NCBI GenBank assembly: GCA_019307945.1
Contig: JAFDIS010000030.1
Span: forward strand, 1 to 36,673
Direction: 5' to 3'
DNA from: Deltaproteobacteria bacterium
GTDB taxonomy: Bacteria > Desulfobacterota > DSM-4660 > Desulfatiglandales > Desulfatiglandaceae
DNA: 36,673 bases
Positions 7,856 through 16,816 of the stretch are shown piece after piece. The stretch's first letter is position 1. Every line of letters begins with the position of its first letter. Made by a program: the position numbers and the translations under genes. Under the pieces are notes generated by a model, which ran no database searches, had not been told where the DNA came from, and saw only the letters and a list, made by a program, of their open reading frames with translations.

Positions 7856-9398
7856 GTGCCGAAACACCCCCGGCCTTTCGCCCCATCAGGGCCTCGTAGA
7901 GTTCCATGTACAGCGCCGCTGAACGGTCCCAGGAAAAGTCCGCGCTCATGGCATTTCGCACCATCCGGGGCCATTCTTTTTTTCGTGAAAATGCCCTCAC
8001 GGCCCGCTTCACCGCTTCGGCCAGGGCCCCTGCGTCGTAGGGTTCGAACAGGAAACCGTTTTCCCCGTCCCGGATCGTGTCTTTCAGGCCGCCCGTGGCC
8101 CGTGCCACGGGGATCGTGCCGTAGCGCAACGCATAGATCTGGGTCAGGCCGCAGGGCTCGTACAGGGAAGGCACGAGCAGAAAGTCCGCTCCCGCCATGA
8201 TACGGTGAGAAAACCCCTCGTCGAATCCGATCCTCAAGGAGACCCGGCCCGCGTAAGGAGCAGCGGCACGCTCCAGGGCCTCCTGGATCCGCATGTCCCC
8301 GTTGCCCAGGATCACGATACCCGTGTCCAGGGCCACCAGCTCTGGCAGGGCCTGTGCCAGCAGGTCCATGCCCTTCTGGCGGTCCAGGCGGGAGACCACG
8401 CCGAGGATCGGGCGGTCTCCGGGTACCCCGTCCAAGCCCGTCTCCTGCACGAGGGCCTTTCTGCAACGCGACTTTCCTTGCATGTTCCCCGGCCCGTACC
8501 CGGCTGCAATGTGGGGGTCGCGGGCCGGGTCCCAGCGTCCGTAATCCGCGCCGTTCAGAATGCCCTTCAGGGAATCGCCCCGGGCCCGGAAAACCCCTTC
8601 CATGCCCAGGCCCAACTCCGGCGTGCAGATCTCCCGCGCATAGGTGGGGCTCACGGTGGTCAGGGCGTCTGAGTACACCGCCCCGGCCTTCAGGAGGCTC
8701 AGGCTCCCCCAGTACTCCAGACCCTCAGGGTGGTAGCATTCCGCCCTTGAAAGCCCTGTGACCTCGAGCTTTTCGGCGGGAAACAGTCCCTGGTAGCCCG
8801 CGTTGTGGATGGTGAAGACCATCCGGGCGGTCGCCACCGAGGGATCCCCCCTGTAGGGTCCTTTGAGGAGCGGAGCCACGAGACCCGTCTGCCAGTCGTG
8901 GCAGTGGACCACGTCCGGGGTCCAGGACAGGGCCCCGGGAATTCGGAGTGCGGCGTGGCAGAGAAAGGTGAACCGCTCCAGGTTGTCGTAGTAATCACCC
9001 CGCGGGGCGGCATAGAGATTGGGCCGGTCGTAGAGGTCTTCCCGGTCCAGGAGGTAGAGGGGCACCCGCCCCAGGCGTCCTTCCCGCACGGCGCAACGCA
9101 GGTCCTGCCCCCCCAGGGGGACCTCCACCTCCGTCAGGACGGGGGCAGACCCCTCCATCCTTTTCCGAACGCCCCGGTAAAACGGCAGAACCACGCGCAC
9201 GTCGGCACCCAGCCGCAACAGTGCCTGGGGCAGGGCCCCGGCCACGTCCCCCAACCCGCCGGTCATGGCCAGGGGCGAGGCCTCGGGGGAGACGAAGAGG
9301 ACCCTCGGAGACCCGTCTCTCGTCGTTCCCCTTTCGGGCCCCTCCCCGGCCGGCCCCTTGGCCCGCTCCGGGGGGTACGGTTTCTCCTCTCGTGACAT
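7848..9398 (-). CDS. glgA: Glycogen synthase, GT5 family
   Basis: A 516-residue enzyme that would add glucose from ADP-glucose to the growing alpha-1,4 chain. The GT5 features are clear: an N-terminal Rossmann half starting [34 protein letters not shown] and the C-terminal [15 protein letters not shown] signature. The chain has about 30 extra N-terminal residues before the first strand. Oddly, the KTGGL nucleotide-sugar motif reads MTGGL, with Met45 where the family has a lysine. The start ATG is preceded by GGGGCGAGAA. It sits 35 bases after glgC and overlaps glgB by 8 bases. Function is still best assigned as glycogen synthase because the other binding residues are in place. Confidence 0.94.
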   Translation of the reverse strand: MSREEKPYPPERAKGPAGEGPERGTTRDGSPRVLFVSPEASPLAMTGGLGDVAGALPQALLRLGADVRVVLPFYRGVRKRMEGSAPVLTEVEVPLGGQDLRCAVREGRLGRVPLYLLDREDLYDRPNLYAAPRGDYYDNLERFTFLCHAALRIPGALSWTPDVVHCHDWQTGLVAPLLKGPYRGDPSVATARMVFTIHNAGYQGLFPAEKLEVTGLSRAECYHPEGLEYWGSLSLLKAGAVYSDALTTVSPTYAREICTPELGLGMEGVFRARGDSLKGILNGADYGRWDPARDPHIAAGYGPGNMQGKSRCRKALVQETGLDGVPGDRPILGVVSRLDRQKGMDLLAQALPELVALDTGIVILGNGDMRIQEALERAAAPYAGRVSLRIGFDEGFSHRIMAGADFLLVPSLYEPCGLTQIYALRYGTIPVARATGGLKDTIRDGENGFLFEPYDAGALAEAVKRAVRAFSRKKEWPRMVRNAMSADFSWDRSAALYMELYEALMGRKAGGVSAHG

Positions 9399-9433
9399 GC
9401 TTCTCGCCCCATGCCGCTTCGCCGCCCGATTTT

Positions 9434-10711
9434 TCAGGGCTGCTTGAAATACCCCTTGGGCACCACCACGATGCCCCTCCGTGTAACGGTGAACTTCTTG
9501 GCGTCCTCGCGGGGGTCGTGTCCGATCTCCGTACCCGGGGGCAGGACGTTGTCCTTATCGATGATGGCCTTCTTGATCCTGCAGTGCCTGCCCACCAACA
9601 CACCGTCCAGGATCACCGACTCATCCACCGTGGCCCAGCTTCGGACCGTCACGTTGAAGGACAGCACACAGTTTCGCACGATGCCGCTCACGATGCAGCC
9701 CGGCGCCACGAGGGAGTCCAGGGCCTTTCCAACCCGCGGATTTTGCCCCCGCTCGCTGGCGAACACGAACTTGGCGGGAGGCGCATTGGGCTGGTAGGTA
9801 TGGATCGGCCACTTTTCGCCGTAGAGGTTGAAATAGGGGTTCACGCCCGTCAGGTCCATGTTCGCGTTCCAGTAGGCGTCCAGGGTACCCACGTCCCGCC
9901 AGTAACTGGAATCACGGGTCCTGGGCTCCAGGCGGGGCCTGCGTTCCCCGTTGGCCAGGGTCTCGAACACATAGTCCTCGATCCGGTTGAACTTGCGGTA
10001 AGGGTAGGCGAAGACCCGGTGGCTCTGCAGGATCCGGGGGATGATGTCCCTGCCGAAGTCGTCCTCCTTCCCCCCCGCCAGCAGGTCCTTGAGGACCTCG
10101 GTGCGGAACAGGTAGATGCCCATGGAGGCCAGGACGTGGCCCTTGTCCCCCGGCACCGTGGGGGCGTCCTTCTTGGGTTTCTCCTGGAACCGCCTGATCC
10201 GGAAATCCTCCCCCACCTCCGCCACCCCGAACTGGCTCGCAGTTTCCGTCCCCACCTCCAGCAGGGCGACGGTGAGATCGGATTCCTTCTCCAGATGGTA
10301 GCGGTAGAACAGGCTGTAATCCATCTTGTAGATGTGGTCCCCGGAGAGGATCAGCACGTGGGCTGGCTTGTGGTCCCCGATGAGATAGAGGTTCTGGCGG
10401 ATGGAATCCGCCGTGCCCCGGTACCAATCGAGGCCCGTCCTTTGCTGGGGCGGGACATTCTTCAAAAAGTGACCGATCTTTTTACTGAAAATATTCCACC
10501 CGTTCTCCAGATGCTCGGTCAGGGACTGGGACTTGTACTGGGGCAGGACGATGATCTTGTAGATCTGGGAGTTGACGCAGTTGCTCAGGGTGAAATCCAC
10601 GAGACGGTAGATCCCGCCGAAGGGGACCGCCGGCTTGGTCCGGTCCCGGGTCAGGGGCATGAGCCGCTCGCCCCTGCCCCCGGCCATGATGAATGCGAGG
10701 ATTTCTTTCAT
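9434..10711 (-). CDS. glgC: Glucose-1-phosphate adenylyltransferase (ADP-glucose pyrophosphorylase)
   Basis: A 425-residue enzyme catalysing ATP plus glucose-1-phosphate to ADP-glucose and pyrophosphate, the committed and usually allosterically controlled step of bacterial glycogen synthesis. The nucleotidyltransferase domain opens with MAGGRGERLMPLTRDRTKPAV, shown here in pieces: the GGRGERL loop and RTKPAVPFGG. It continues with SGDHIYKMDYS and FQEKPK. The last 120 or so residues form the left-handed beta-helix domain typical of GlgC. Length matches the family. The ATG follows GGGGAG by about 7 bases. It is the first gene of the minus-strand synthesis operon, read from a predicted promoter that overlaps the divergent malQ promoter. 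Confidence 0.96.
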   Translation of the reverse strand: MKEILAFIMAGGRGERLMPLTRDRTKPAVPFGGIYRLVDFTLSNCVNSQIYKIIVLPQYKSQSLTEHLENGWNIFSKKIGHFLKNVPPQQRTGLDWYRGTADSIRQNLYLIGDHKPAHVLILSGDHIYKMDYSLFYRYHLEKESDLTVALLEVGTETASQFGVAEVGEDFRIRRFQEKPKKDAPTVPGDKGHVLASMGIYLFRTEVLKDLLAGGKEDDFGRDIIPRILQSHRVFAYPYRKFNRIEDYVFETLANGERRPRLEPRTRDSSYWRDVGTLDAYWNANMDLTGVNPYFNLYGEKWPIHTYQPNAPPAKFVFASERGQNPRVGKALDSLVAPGCIVSGIVRNCVLSFNVTVRSWATVDESVILDGVLVGRHCRIKKAIIDKDNVLPPGTEIGHDPREDAKKFTVTRRGIVVVPKGYFKQP

Positions 10712-10775
10712 CTTCTTCTCCCCGAAACACCGGCCCCTCTCCTGCCACGGGCCGCCTTCCTCTCATGAATATGTT

Positions 10776-10804
10776 TTGCCTCAACCGCTCCTAAGGAGTA
10801 TAAT
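10776..10804 (+). promoter_or_regulatory. Predicted sigma-70 promoter of the malQ operon
   Basis: A perfect -10 box TATAAT (10799-10804) stands 17 bases after TTGCCT (10776-10781), a four-of-six match to the -35 box. Transcription would begin near 10811, giving a leader of about 45 bases to the upstream ORF and 174 bases to malQ. The -10 box shares bases with the opposing glgC promoter. Confidence 0.6.
10788..10798. promoter_or_regulatory. Palindrome in promoter spacer, operator candidate
   Basis: CTCCT-A-AGGAG is a perfect inverted repeat filling the end of the spacer of the malQ promoter and lying just downstream of the glgC -10 box. A regulator bound here could block or choose between the two promoters. 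It is short, so chance or a weak hairpin remains possible. Confidence 0.35.
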
Positions 10805-10826
10805 CCCTTCGCACCGCATTTACCAA
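10797..10826 (-). promoter_or_regulatory. Predicted sigma-70 promoter of the glgCAB-cdaA operon
   Basis: On the minus strand TTGGTA (10826-10821) is followed after 18 bases by TATACT (10802-10797), a five-of-six -10 box. The leader to glgC would be about 80 bases. Its -10 box overlaps the malQ -10 box on the other strand. Confidence 0.5.
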
Positions 10827-10855
10827 CCCCATTTCTCCAGGAGGACTGATCCCCG

Positions 10856-10978
10856 ATGACTTCCCAAACCAAGCGGCCCACCCCCGGTCCCTGTTGTCGC
10901 GAGAAACAGGAGGGGCCCCGCGGGTCCAGCGGCACACACAGGACCCTGCGCCCGCGCGCCGACCGCCGCGGGCGTTAG
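10856..10978 (+). CDS. Upstream ORF of 40 codons in frame with malQ
   Basis: This short ORF begins with ATG 11 bases after a full AGGAGG (10839-10844) and ends in TAG (10976-10978). The peptide starts MTSQTKRPTPGPCC and ends in an arginine-rich stretch (LRPRADRRGR). It has no domain. It is in the same frame as malQ, and only two codons separate its TAG from the malQ ATG, whose own ribosome binding site is poor. Ribosomes could therefore terminate and restart at malQ, so it may be a leader peptide that couples or regulates malQ translation. Alternatives are a relic N-terminal extension of malQ or a chance ORF in GC-rich DNA. Confidence 0.4.
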   Translation: MTSQTKRPTPGPCCREKQEGPRGSSGTHRTLRPRADRRGR

Positions 10979-10984
10979 GCATCC

Positions 10985-12484
10985 ATGGATCGGCGCGCCA
11001 GCGGTGCCCTGCTTCACGTAACCTCCCTGCCGTCCCCTTACGGGCTGGGCGATTTCGGGCCGGGGGCCACTTGGTTTGCGGATTTTCTGGCCCGAACCCG
11101 TCAGCATTACTGGCAAATCCTGCCCTTGAACCCTACGAGGCCGGAGGCGGGGCACTCTCCTTACCACAGCCCGTCGGCCTTTGCCTTCAACCCGCTGCTC
11201 ATCAGCCCGGAGTTTCTCGCAAGAGACGGGGTCCTGGCAGGGGGTCTTGACAACTTCGCCCCCCTGCCCCCGGGCCGGGTGGACTATGGAGCCGTCTCCG
11301 CCCGCAAGGGGGCGATCCTGGAACGGGCAGCCCGAAATCTGCAGCAGGGACAGGGCCCCTTGGGAGAGGATTACGAGCGATTCCGCCAAGAAAACGCGGG
11401 GTGGCTGGACGATTACGCCCTGTTCACCGCCCTGAAAGCACAATTTGAGGACCGGCCCTGGGCCTCGTGGGACCCTCCCCTCCGGGACCGCGACCCGGGC
11501 GCGCTGCGGGAGGCCGCCCGGTCCCTCTCGGAGGAGATGGAGCGTATCAGGCTCCTCCAGTACATGGCCTTCCGCCAGTGGCGGGACCTGCGGGCCCATT
11601 GCAATGCCAGGGACATCCGGGTGATCGGGGACATGCCCATCTACGTGGTCTACGAGAGTGCGGACACCTGGGTCCACCCGGAAATCTTCCACCTGGACGA
11701 GGCCAAGAGGCCCGTGACCGTTGCCGGGGTTCCACCCGACTATTTCAGTGAGACCGGCCAGTTGTGGGGCAACCCGGTCTACCGCTGGGATGTGCTGAGG
11801 GAGCAGGGGTTTTCGTGGTGGATTGACCGGCTCCGCCACAACCTGGGGCTTTACGACCTGGTTCGGATTGATCACTTCCGTGGTTTCGTGGGATACTGGG
11901 CAATCCCCGCGTCCGAGAAGGACGCCGTGAACGGGCGCTGGGTGTCCGCGCCGGGCTGGGATTTCTTTCGGTGCATCACGGGACATTTCGAACGGTTGCC
12001 TATCATTGCAGAGGATCTGGGGATCATCACGCCGGACGTGGTGGAAGTGATCCGCCACTTCCAGTTCCCGGGGATGAAGGTCCTGCTCTTCGCCTTCGGG
12101 AGCGATCTGCCCACGAACCCCTACGCCCCGCACAACCTGGACCGGCACTGCGTGCTGTACACGGGGACACACGACAACAACACGGCCAGGGGCTGGTTCG
12201 AACAGGAGACCTCGCCGGAAGACCGGGACCGGCTGCAATGGTACCTGGGCAAGGAGGTGCACCCCCACACCGTGGGGATTGACCTGATCCGGCTGGCCAT
12301 GATGTCCGTGGCCGACACGGTGATCTTCCCCGTCCAGGACCTCCTGTGCCTGGGACCCGAGGCGCGCATGAACCGCCCGGCCACCCGCGGCGGCAACTGG
12401 GAGTGGCGCCTGGACCCGGCCATGCTGAATCCGGCCGTGGAGGAGACCTTGCGGCGCATGACGGAAATTTACCGCCGGGCGTGA
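10985..12484 (+). CDS. malQ: 4-alpha-glucanotransferase (amylomaltase)
   Basis: A 499-residue GH77 disproportionating enzyme that moves alpha-1,4-glucan segments between chains, letting short maltodextrins be recycled during glycogen breakdown. The family opening RRASGALLHVTSLPSPYGLGD is present in pieces (RRASGALLH, TSLPSPYG). The catalytic residues are nucleophile D296 (VRIDHFRG), acid/base E343 (IAEDLG) and D397 (TGTHDNN). The signature GMKVLLFAFG lies between the last two. Length is typical of the compact bacterial type without an N-terminal extension. The ribosome binding site is weak, and translation may depend on the upstream ORF. First main gene of the plus-strand operon. Confidence 0.95.
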   Translation: MDRRASGALLHVTSLPSPYGLGDFGPGATWFADFLARTRQHYWQILPLNPTRPEAGHSPYHSPSAFAFNPLLISPEFLARDGVLAGGLDNFAPLPPGRVDYGAVSARKGAILERAARNLQQGQGPLGEDYERFRQENAGWLDDYALFTALKAQFEDRPWASWDPPLRDRDPGALREAARSLSEEMERIRLLQYMAFRQWRDLRAHCNARDIRVIGDMPIYVVYESADTWVHPEIFHLDEAKRPVTVAGVPPDYFSETGQLWGNPVYRWDVLREQGFSWWIDRLRHNLGLYDLVRIDHFRGFVGYWAIPASEKDAVNGRWVSAPGWDFFRCITGHFERLPIIAEDLGIITPDVVEVIRHFQFPGMKVLLFAFGSDLPTNPYAPHNLDRHCVLYTGTHDNNTARGWFEQETSPEDRDRLQWYLGKEVHPHTVGIDLIRLAMMSVADTVIFPVQDLLCLGPEARMNRPATRGGNWEWRLDPAMLNPAVEETLRRMTEIYRRA

Positions 12485-12508
12485 GGGCGCCCGGTCGGCA
12501 AGGAGCTT

Positions 12509-14002
12509 ATGGACCCCCTTCGCAGAAACCCCCACATCTACCAGATCAACCTCATGACCTGGCTCCGGGACCTGTCCTCAGAGCTGGGCCGCAGGGTGAC
12601 CCTGGAAACGATCCCCGGCGACCGGTGGCCGGCGCTCCGGGAACTGGGCATGGACCTGGTCTGGCTCATGGGCATGTGGGAGAGGAGCCCCACTTCGCGG
12701 GAAAAGGCCAGGAGGGAGCCGAACCTCCTGGAGGCAGGCCGCAATGCCCTGCCGGACTTCGAGGTGGAAGACCTGGACGGTTCCCCCTATGCCGTTCATG
12801 ACTACCGCCCCGATCCGCGCTTCGGGTCCGAGGAAGCGCTGCTGGCCGTGAAGGAGGCCTGCGAGGCGGTAGGTTTGCGGCTCATCCTGGATTTCGTCCC
12901 GAACCACACGGCCTGTGACCACCAATGGGTCCTGGAAAAGCCTGAAATCTACGTGCACAAGGAAACGGCGGAAGACCCGGTGGATGGGTTTTTCCGCGTA
13001 CAGGGGCAGCCCTACCTCGTGGCGAACGGCAAGGACCCCTATTTTCCCCCCTGGACGGACACGGCCCAACTGCACTATGGAAGAAAAGAAACCCACCAGG
13101 TCATGGCGCGGGCCTTGCTGGGGCTCACCCGGTTCTGCCACGGGTTTCGTTGCGACATGGCCATGCTGGTTCTCCGGGACATCTTCCGCAACACCTGGGG
13201 CGCCCTGGTCGGTGACCCTGAAACCCAGGAAGAATTCTGGGATCTGGCGCGTCGCGCGTTCAAAGCCGAAGGGGTCTCCCCCCTCATGATCGCCGAGGCC
13301 TACTGGGGCACGGATGCCAGGCTCCGGGACCTGGGCTTCCAGTTCGTCTATGACAAGGAACTCTATGACCTCTTCAGCGCCAGGGACATCGCCCGCCTTC
13401 GGGAACTCCTGGCACGCCCGGCCGCGGAACAGGAACACCAGGTCCGCTTCCTGGAAAACCACGACGAACCACGCGCTATGGCCTTCCTGGGGCCGGGGCA
13501 CATCCGCTGCGCCATGGTCCTCCATGCGACGTTGCCCGGCATGCGGTTCTGGCAGGAGGGGCAGTTCGAGGGATACAGGATCCGCGTGCCCGTGCAACTG
13601 TCCAGGGCCCCGCGGGAGGAAGCCGACCCGGACCTCCTGCGGTTTTCCCACGTGCTGCTTCGGCTCGTGGATCACCCGGTATTCCACGACGGGGCGTGGG
13701 AGCTTTGCGAAACGGCCGGGTGGCACGACAACGATTCCCATCGCCACCTCCTCGCATGGTCCTGGCGCCTCGGACAGGAGAGACGTTGGATCGTGGGAAA
13801 CCTCTCGGACCAGGGCGCCCAGGGCCGCGTGATCCCACCCTCGGGATGGCTCCCCCGAGCCAGGGCCCTGTGGCTTTCCGACCCCCTCAAGGGGGAGCGG
13901 TTCCAGCGTGAACGGGCCAAAACGGAAACGCACGGGCTGTACGTCGGCCTCGGACCCGGTGAATTCCATTTCTTCACGGTGGAGGGAAGGATAGAACGAT
14001 GA
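12509..14002 (+). CDS. GH13 alpha-amylase-family protein
   Basis: A 497-residue cytoplasmic glycoside hydrolase with no signal peptide. All four GH13 regions are readable: DFVPNH (I), GFRCDMA with nucleophile D216 (II), IAEAYWG with acid/base E263 (III) and FLENHDEPR with D319 (IV). A C-terminal beta domain follows. It could cleave or transfer on linear glucan or maltodextrin. The exact specificity (alpha-amylase, debranching or transferase) cannot be read from sequence alone. AAGGAG stands 4-5 bases before the ATG. It lies 24 bases after malQ and overlaps glgP by four bases (ATGA), so it works in the same pathway. Confidence 0.88.
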   Translation: MDPLRRNPHIYQINLMTWLRDLSSELGRRVTLETIPGDRWPALRELGMDLVWLMGMWERSPTSREKARREPNLLEAGRNALPDFEVEDLDGSPYAVHDYRPDPRFGSEEALLAVKEACEAVGLRLILDFVPNHTACDHQWVLEKPEIYVHKETAEDPVDGFFRVQGQPYLVANGKDPYFPPWTDTAQLHYGRKETHQVMARALLGLTRFCHGFRCDMAMLVLRDIFRNTWGALVGDPETQEEFWDLARRAFKAEGVSPLMIAEAYWGTDARLRDLGFQFVYDKELYDLFSARDIARLRELLARPAAEQEHQVRFLENHDEPRAMAFLGPGHIRCAMVLHATLPGMRFWQEGQFEGYRIRVPVQLSRAPREEADPDLLRFSHVLLRLVDHPVFHDGAWELCETAGWHDNDSHRHLLAWSWRLGQERRWIVGNLSDQGAQGRVIPPSGWLPRARALWLSDPLKGERFQRERAKTETHGLYVGLGPGEFHFFTVEGRIER

Positions 14003-16560
14003 CCCATCCCATCAAGACGATCGAGGTAAAACCGAGGGTGCCGGAAAGGCTCGAGCCGCTTTACGCGCTCTCTGGCAATCTTTATTTCGCTTGGCATCAC
14101 GACGCCTCGGAGCTTTTCCGCCGGATCCATCCGGATCTTTGGAAGGCGTCGGACAAGAATCCCGCCGCCTTCCTGGGACGCCTCCAGCAAGAGGAGCTGG
14201 AATCCCTCGTGGCGGACGAAGGGTTTCTCGCGCACATGGAGAGGATGAACGCCGAGTTCAACCGTTATCTGGCTGAGAAACCCAACGAAGACATTTTCTC
14301 GGGGGCCGGGGGGCCCTTCGTGGTAGCTTACTTCACCGCGGAATGCGGTCTGGCCGAATGCCTCCCGATCTACTCCGGCGGCCTGGGAATCCTTTCGGGA
14401 GACCACCTCAAGTCCGCCAGCGACCTGAATCTGCCCATCGTAGGCGTCTCCCTCGCCTACCAGAAAGGCTATTTTCGCCAGTACCTCACCCACGACGGCT
14501 GGCAGATGGAAACCTACCCGGTAAACGACTTTTGCACCCTGCCCATGGAACGGGTGACGAACGCCCAGGGAGAACCTCTGACCGTCTCCGTGGACCTCCG
14601 TGGGGAAACGGTGCAGATCCAGGTCTGGCGCGTCCGGGTGGGCAGGACGGTGCTCTATCTCTTGGACACGAACGTGGAAGGCAATTCCCCGGCAGCTCGG
14701 GAGGTCACCTCGGAACTTTACGGAGGCGACCGGGAGATGCGCATCCGGCAGGAGATCGTGCTGGGGATCGGCGGGGTCCGTGTCTTGGAGGCCCTGGGGC
14801 TGGAGCCCGCGGTCTATCACATGAACGAGGGACACTCGGCCTTCGCGCTCTTCGAGAGAATCCGACACCTACACCAGGACATGGGTTTCAGTTTCAACGA
14901 GGCCGTGGAATTCGTCAAGGCCACCAGCGTGTTTACCACCCACACGCCCGTGCCGGCCGGAAACGACATGTTCCACCCGGACCTCGTTCGGGCCTACTTC
15001 GAGGGCTTTGCCGTCGCCATGGGGATCAACATCGATGTCCTGCTGGGCTTTGGGCGCCAGAACCCCCGGGCCCAGACCGAAGAGTTCTGCATGACCGTCC
15101 TGGCGCTTCGTCTTTCCAGCCGATGCAACGGCGTCAGCCGCCTCCACTCCCAGGTCAGCCGACGCATGTGGCATCAGATTTGGCCCAAGATGCCCGAGCG
15201 GGACCTGCCCATCGGTTACATTACCAACGGGGTCCACATCCCTTCCTGGATCAGCCGGGAGATGGCGGAAAACTACGCGCGGTACCTGGGGCCCCGCTGG
15301 ATCGAGGACCCCGACAACGTGATGGTCTGGGAACGGGTGGAAAAGATCCCGGACACGGAGCTGTGGAGGACCCACGAAAGGGCCAAGGAACGCCTGGTGG
15401 CCTTTGCGCGGGCGAGGTTGCGCGAACAGATGTTCCGGCGCGGGGTGCCGCGCCGGGAACTTGCCCTCGCAGACGACGTGCTCAACGCCGAAGCGCTCAC
15501 CATCGGGTTTGCCCGACGCTTTGCCCCCTACAAACGAGCCTCCCTCATTCTCCGGGACATCCCCAGGCTCGAACGGATTCTCCTGGATGCCCGGCAGCCC
15601 GTCCAACTGATCTTCGCCGGCAAGGCGCACCCCCAGGATCACATGGGCAAGGAACTCATCAAGCAGATCGTCCAGATCGGGTCCCAGGAGAAGTTCAGGC
15701 GCCACGTGGTCTTCCTGGAGGACTACGATATCGAGGTGGCCCGACACCTGGTGCAGGGGGTCGATGTCTGGCTCAACACCCCGCGGCGACCCCTGGAGGC
15801 GTGCGGCACGAGCGGCATGAAGGCCGTGGCCAATGGCGCCCTGCACCTCAGCGTCCTGGACGGGTGGTGGGACGAAGGGTATGACCCGGACCTGGGATGG
15901 GCCATCGGCGGCGGAGAAGACTTCGAGGACCACGAATACCAGGACGAGCTGGAAAGCAGGATCCTTTACGACATCCTGGAAAAGGACGTGGTCCCCCTGT
16001 TCTACGACCGGGGTGCGGACCATCTCCCCAGGGGCTGGGTGGCCATGATGAAGGCCTCCCTTCATCGCCTCTGCCCCATGTTCAACACCCACCGGATGGT
16101 GATCGAGTACTGGGAACAGTTCTACCTGCCGTGTGCCCGCCGCGGTTCGGAACTCAAGGTTCAGGACTGGCAGGGCCTGCAGAGCCTCGCGGCCTGGCGG
16201 GAGAAGATCATGTTCAACTGGGGCGATGTGGCCGTCAGAGAGGTGATGCTGGAAAGGGGGACGCAGGCCCTCGTGAGTCAGCCGTGCAAGGTGCAGGCCG
16301 TGGTGAAGACGGGGAGCCTCGCGCCGGAGGACTTGGTGGTGGAGGCCTATTTTGGGAGGCTCGATCCGGCAGGCGCCTTCACCGAGAGCCACACCGCGGC
16401 CCTCACCCACGTAGATGCGCTCGAGGAAGGGGTCCACCGCTTCCAGGGGGATGTGGTGTTCAAGAGCGTGGGCCAATACGGCCTCAACGTGCGGGTCACC
16501 CCGCGACACCCCGACGCTGCCAGCCGCCTGTCCATGGGACTCGTGGCGTGGGGGGAGTAG
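13999..16560 (+). CDS. glgP: Alpha-glucan phosphorylase
   Basis: An 853-residue PLP enzyme of the GT35 family that releases glucose-1-phosphate from the non-reducing ends of glycogen. It belongs to the variant with an N-terminal DUF3417-like segment (residues about 1-110, starting IEVKPRVPERLEPLYALSGN). The PLP lysine is K608 in GTSGMKAVANGALHLSVLDGWWDEGY, seen here as GTSGMK followed by the DGWWDEGY motif. Its start overlaps the GH13 stop in ATGA and is preceded by GGAAGG. It is the last intact gene of malQ-amylase-glgP. Its stop TAG is followed in frame by a receiver-domain remnant. Confidence 0.94.
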   Translation: MTHPIKTIEVKPRVPERLEPLYALSGNLYFAWHHDASELFRRIHPDLWKASDKNPAAFLGRLQQEELESLVADEGFLAHMERMNAEFNRYLAEKPNEDIFSGAGGPFVVAYFTAECGLAECLPIYSGGLGILSGDHLKSASDLNLPIVGVSLAYQKGYFRQYLTHDGWQMETYPVNDFCTLPMERVTNAQGEPLTVSVDLRGETVQIQVWRVRVGRTVLYLLDTNVEGNSPAAREVTSELYGGDREMRIRQEIVLGIGGVRVLEALGLEPAVYHMNEGHSAFALFERIRHLHQDMGFSFNEAVEFVKATSVFTTHTPVPAGNDMFHPDLVRAYFEGFAVAMGINIDVLLGFGRQNPRAQTEEFCMTVLALRLSSRCNGVSRLHSQVSRRMWHQIWPKMPERDLPIGYITNGVHIPSWISREMAENYARYLGPRWIEDPDNVMVWERVEKIPDTELWRTHERAKERLVAFARARLREQMFRRGVPRRELALADDVLNAEALTIGFARRFAPYKRASLILRDIPRLERILLDARQPVQLIFAGKAHPQDHMGKELIKQIVQIGSQEKFRRHVVFLEDYDIEVARHLVQGVDVWLNTPRRPLEACGTSGMKAVANGALHLSVLDGWWDEGYDPDLGWAIGGGEDFEDHEYQDELESRILYDILEKDVVPLFYDRGADHLPRGWVAMMKASLHRLCPMFNTHRMVIEYWEQFYLPCARRGSELKVQDWQGLQSLAAWREKIMFNWGDVAVREVMLERGTQALVSQPCKVQAVVKTGSLAPEDLVVEAYFGRLDPAGAFTESHTAALTHVDALEEGVHRFQGDVVFKSVGQYGLNVRVTPRHPDAASRLSMGLVAWGE

Positions 16561-16785
16561 GGTCACCCCCGCATAAGCGGCTACGAAGTAGCCAGGGCGG
16601 TGCGCGGGTACACGTCGGAGGATCCCGCTCTCCAGGCCCACGTAAGGGGCGTGAGGCTGCTTGCCCTGTCATCCGTTCTGGATCGCGACGCAAAAGAATG
16701 CGAGGCCGAAGGCTTCGACGCCTTCCTGAGCAAACCCATCAAGCGGGAAAAGGTCTTCCAGGTCATAGAAAAATGGGGCTTTTGA
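16561..16785 (+). pseudogene. Truncated response-regulator receiver domain
   Basis: The translation continuing in the glgP frame after its TAG reads GHPRISGYEVARAVRG, then LLALSS, then GFDAFLSKPIKREKVFQVIEKWGF and a stop. This matches the second half of a two-component receiver domain: the xxGYEVARxIR helix, the Ser/Thr switch position (ALSS) and the conserved Lys of SKP. The N-terminal half with the phosphorylated Asp is absent, and no start or ribosome binding site is convincing, though GTG at 16600 could start a 61-residue peptide. It is most likely the remnant of a response regulator or hybrid kinase left by a deletion. Confidence 0.65.
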
Positions 16786-16816
16786 GATGCCGTAGCCCTT
16801 AATCCCCCCTCACATA

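Noticed and set aside
9221-16641. Very long open frames opposite the glycogen genes on both strands (up to about 590 codons)
   Set aside because: They are shadows of GC-rich genes: composition is rich in Gly, Pro, His and Arg, no domains appear, and each lies fully over a well-recognised gene.
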